A stretch of 6,823 bases of DNA, taken from an uncultured Planctomycetaceae bacterium. GTDB taxonomy: Bacteria > Planctomycetota > Planctomycetia > Pirellulales > Pirellulaceae. The stretch is taken from NCBI GenBank assembly GCA_937967665.1, contig CALBSZ010000639.1, positions 1 to 6,823 on the forward strand, given 5' to 3'. This document shows, one piece after another, positions 4,701-6,823 of the stretch. Each line of letters begins with the position of its first letter. Position 1 is the first letter of the stretch. Below the pieces are notes generated by a model. The model was not told the DNA's origin. It did no database searches and saw only the letters and a program-made list of their open reading frames with translations. A program made the position numbers and the translations under genes.

Positions 4701-6823
4701 GGAATAATCAGACCGGGAAAACTGCTGCGAGCCGGCCGGCTGGCGAAATACCAGCAGGAAGAGCACGGCGAGTGGAAGTTTCTCATGTGGGATGAAGAAA
4801 CCGGGTCGCCCAAGATGCCGATGGGGAGCAGCGGCTTCCGCTGGGGGAAGAAGGGACAGTGGAACCTGAAGCTGGAAGACGGTCAGGACGGCAGTGAAAT
4901 CAAGCCGCAACTCACCTTCCTCAACGACAGCGACGCGATCGTGCAGGTCGAATTGGATGACTTCGGCGCCGGCGGCACCTGCACACGCGGCCTGCCCGTC
5001 AAGACGCTGCAAACCGCCGACGGCGAAACGGTGCAGGTCACCACGGCGTACGATCTGCTCATGGCACAGTACGGCGTCAACCGCGGACTGGCAGGCGAAT
5101 ATCCCTCGGACTACAACGATGCCGACGCCCCGTACACACCGGCCTGGAGCGAAAAGTACACCGGAGTGGACCGCGAAGTCCTGATACGCTTCGCGCGCGA
5201 ATGGGGCACGACGGCCGAGCACACCAACGGGAAATGCACGATCCTGATCGGTGCCGGAATCAATCACTGGTCCCCCGCCCACCTGATGGATCTCGCCGGT
5301 ATCCGCGCCTTCATGTTCTGCGGCTGCGTGGGCGTGAACGGCGGAGGACTGGCGCACTATGTGGGGCAGGAAAAGCTGGCGCCGATGGAGTCCTGGTCGT
5401 CCATCGCGTTGGCGAAAGACTGGTTCCCACCATCTCGCTTGCAGAATGCTCCCAGCTGGCACTACGTCCATACCGATCAGTGGCGTTATGAGAAGGAGTT
5501 CACCGACTACCACACCGTACCGCAGCATCGCGACACGGATACGACCGCGCAAGGTCACACCATGGACATGCAAGTCCGCGCCGTGCGTCAGGGCTGGCTG
5601 CCGTTCTATCCGCAATTCCCCGAAAACCCACTCGATGTCGCGCGCCAGGCCCGCGCTGCCGGCGCGGAATCCGCGGACGACGTCGCGGCCTGGGTGGCGC
5701 AGCGTTTGAAGAAGAAGGAACTGCAATTCTCCGTCGAAGACCCTGATGCGGAAGCCAGTTGGCCGCGGGTCTGGTTCATCTGGCGCGGGAATGCGCTGAT
5801 GGCCAGCGCCAAGGGGCACGAGTACTTCCTGCGCCACTACCTGGGGACGCACGACAACGCCGTCGGCGAAGACCTGGCCCAGGATGCCGTAAAAGAAGTG
5901 GCGTGGCACGAGCACGCGCCGCAGGGAAAGATGGACCTGGTTGTTGACCTGAATTTCCGCATGGACACGTCGGCGCTCTATTCGGACATCATCCTGCCGG
6001 CGGCCACCTGGTACGAAAAGGCGGATCTCAATTCCACCGACATGCACAGTTTCATTCACCCCCTTTCGCCGGCGGTCCCGCCCTGCTGGGAATCGAAAAG
6101 CGACTGGGCGATCTTCAAGGAGGTCGCGAAGAAGTTTTCTGAACTCGCCGCGCCCCATTTTCCGGAACCGGTGGAGGACCTGGTCGCCGCCCCACTGGCC
6201 CATGACTCTCCGGCCGAGATCGCTCAGCCGACCATGGACCAATGGAGCAAGGGCGAAGGGGATGCGATTCCGGGCAAGACCATGCCCAACTTCAAAGTCG
6301 TCCGCCGCGATTACAAGAATGTCTACAACCAGTTCATCTCGTACGGACCGATGGTCAGGCAAAACGGACTCGGCGCCCACGGCACCGCGTATCCCATCGC
6401 CGAAGAATATGAGGAATACCTGAAAACGCACCGCACGGAATCCTGGAACGGCCAGATCTACCCGTCATTGGATCGCGATGAGGACGTCTGCAACGCCATC
6501 CTGCATTTCGCCACGGTCACCAACGGCGAACTGGCCTATCGCTCTTACCAGAACATGGAAGAAAAGACGGGGGTGCCGCTGGTCCACCTGGCCGAAAAGA
6601 ATCGCGGCTTTCGCACGTCGTACGAGGATATTCAGAGCCAGCCGCGGCGTTTCATCAACAGCCCGATGTGGTCGGGGCTGATTGAAAACGGCCGCTCGTA
6701 TTCGCCGTTTACCTACAACGTCGAAGCCGACGTGCCGTGGCGCACTCTGACGGGACGCCAATCGTTCTACCTGGACCATCCGGTCTACCTGGATTTCGGC
6801 GAGCACCTGCCGACATACACACC
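4701..6823 (+). CDS. narG: Respiratory nitrate reductase alpha subunit, remainder (no 3' end in window)
   Basis: The same frame stays open from the codon after the TAA to the window edge, about 707 codons, all NarG-like. Seen: MGSSGFRWGKKGQWNL, GLPVKTLQTADGE, VTTAYDLLMAQYGV, AGINHW, FCGCVGVNGGGLAHYVGQEK, the block RLQNAPSWHYVHTDQWRYE, MDLVVDLNFRMDTSALYSD, IILPAATWYEKADLNSTDMH, FIHPLSPAV, and finally VPWRTLTGRQSFYLDHP. These cover the molybdopterin-binding domains and the start of the C-terminal MopB domain. About 200 residues are expected beyond the edge. If this half is expressed separately, the first usual start in frame is ATG at 4785, with GGAAG six bases before it; this could be chance, and it would lose about 28 homologous residues. 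No second stop or frameshift was found, so the disruption is either very recent, an error, or tolerated. Confidence 0.9.

Noticed and set aside
3681..6431. A 916-codon open frame on the minus strand opposite narG
   Set aside because: It is the longest open frame in the window, but its translation is rich in R, V, G and H with no family I recognise, and it lies opposite a frame with unmistakable NarG conservation. Long antisense frames are expected in GC-rich genes with strong codon bias.

Overview
The window (GC-rich) carries a nitrate-respiration locus with two regulators and a nitrosative-damage repair gene. The protein sequences look most like those of Planctomycetota, Pirellulales-type. 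This rests on recalled family resemblance: the ArsR regulator with a SQPSVSHHLALLR recognition helix, and the Rrf2 regulator with paired CPLG and CPLH motifs. It was not tested by a search and is an inference.

Layout, left to right: (1) 1-304, no convincing gene. (2) 305-700, minus strand, an ArsR/SmtB-type winged-helix repressor. (3) 701-1091, a 391-base spacer without a gene. (4) 1092-1532, minus strand, an Rrf2-family regulator whose frame is broken by a TAA at codon 7. (5) 1533-1810, a divergent promoter region. (6) 1811-2527, plus strand, a RIC/YtfE/ScdA-type di-iron protein for repair of iron-sulfur clusters. (7) 2528-2787, a leader region with repeated TTTTCG elements. (8) 2788-3687, plus strand, a membrane-anchored diheme cytochrome c. 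(9) From 3687 to the window end, narG, the molybdenum subunit of a membrane-bound nitrate reductase (or a closely related nitrite oxidoreductase). narG is overlapped by the cytochrome stop codon, is split by an in-frame TAA at 4698-4700, and is cut by the right edge about 200 codons before its expected end.

The set makes sense as one functional unit. Rrf2 proteins often sense NO, redox state or Fe-S status. RIC repairs clusters damaged by NO. The cytochrome and NarG would form the start of a nar operon, with narH, narJ and narI expected beyond the window.

The most notable observation is that two genes here, rrf2 and narG, are each interrupted by a single in-frame TAA while the frame and the family-like protein sequence continue directly on the other side. 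In rrf2 the TAA falls on the position that is an acidic cluster ligand in characterised relatives (Asp8 of NsrR, Glu8 of RsrR), where a one-base change from GAA would give TAA. Possible explanations are recent pseudogenisation, sequencing or assembly error, or (least likely) recoding. No mobile element, tRNA, rRNA or CRISPR array was seen.
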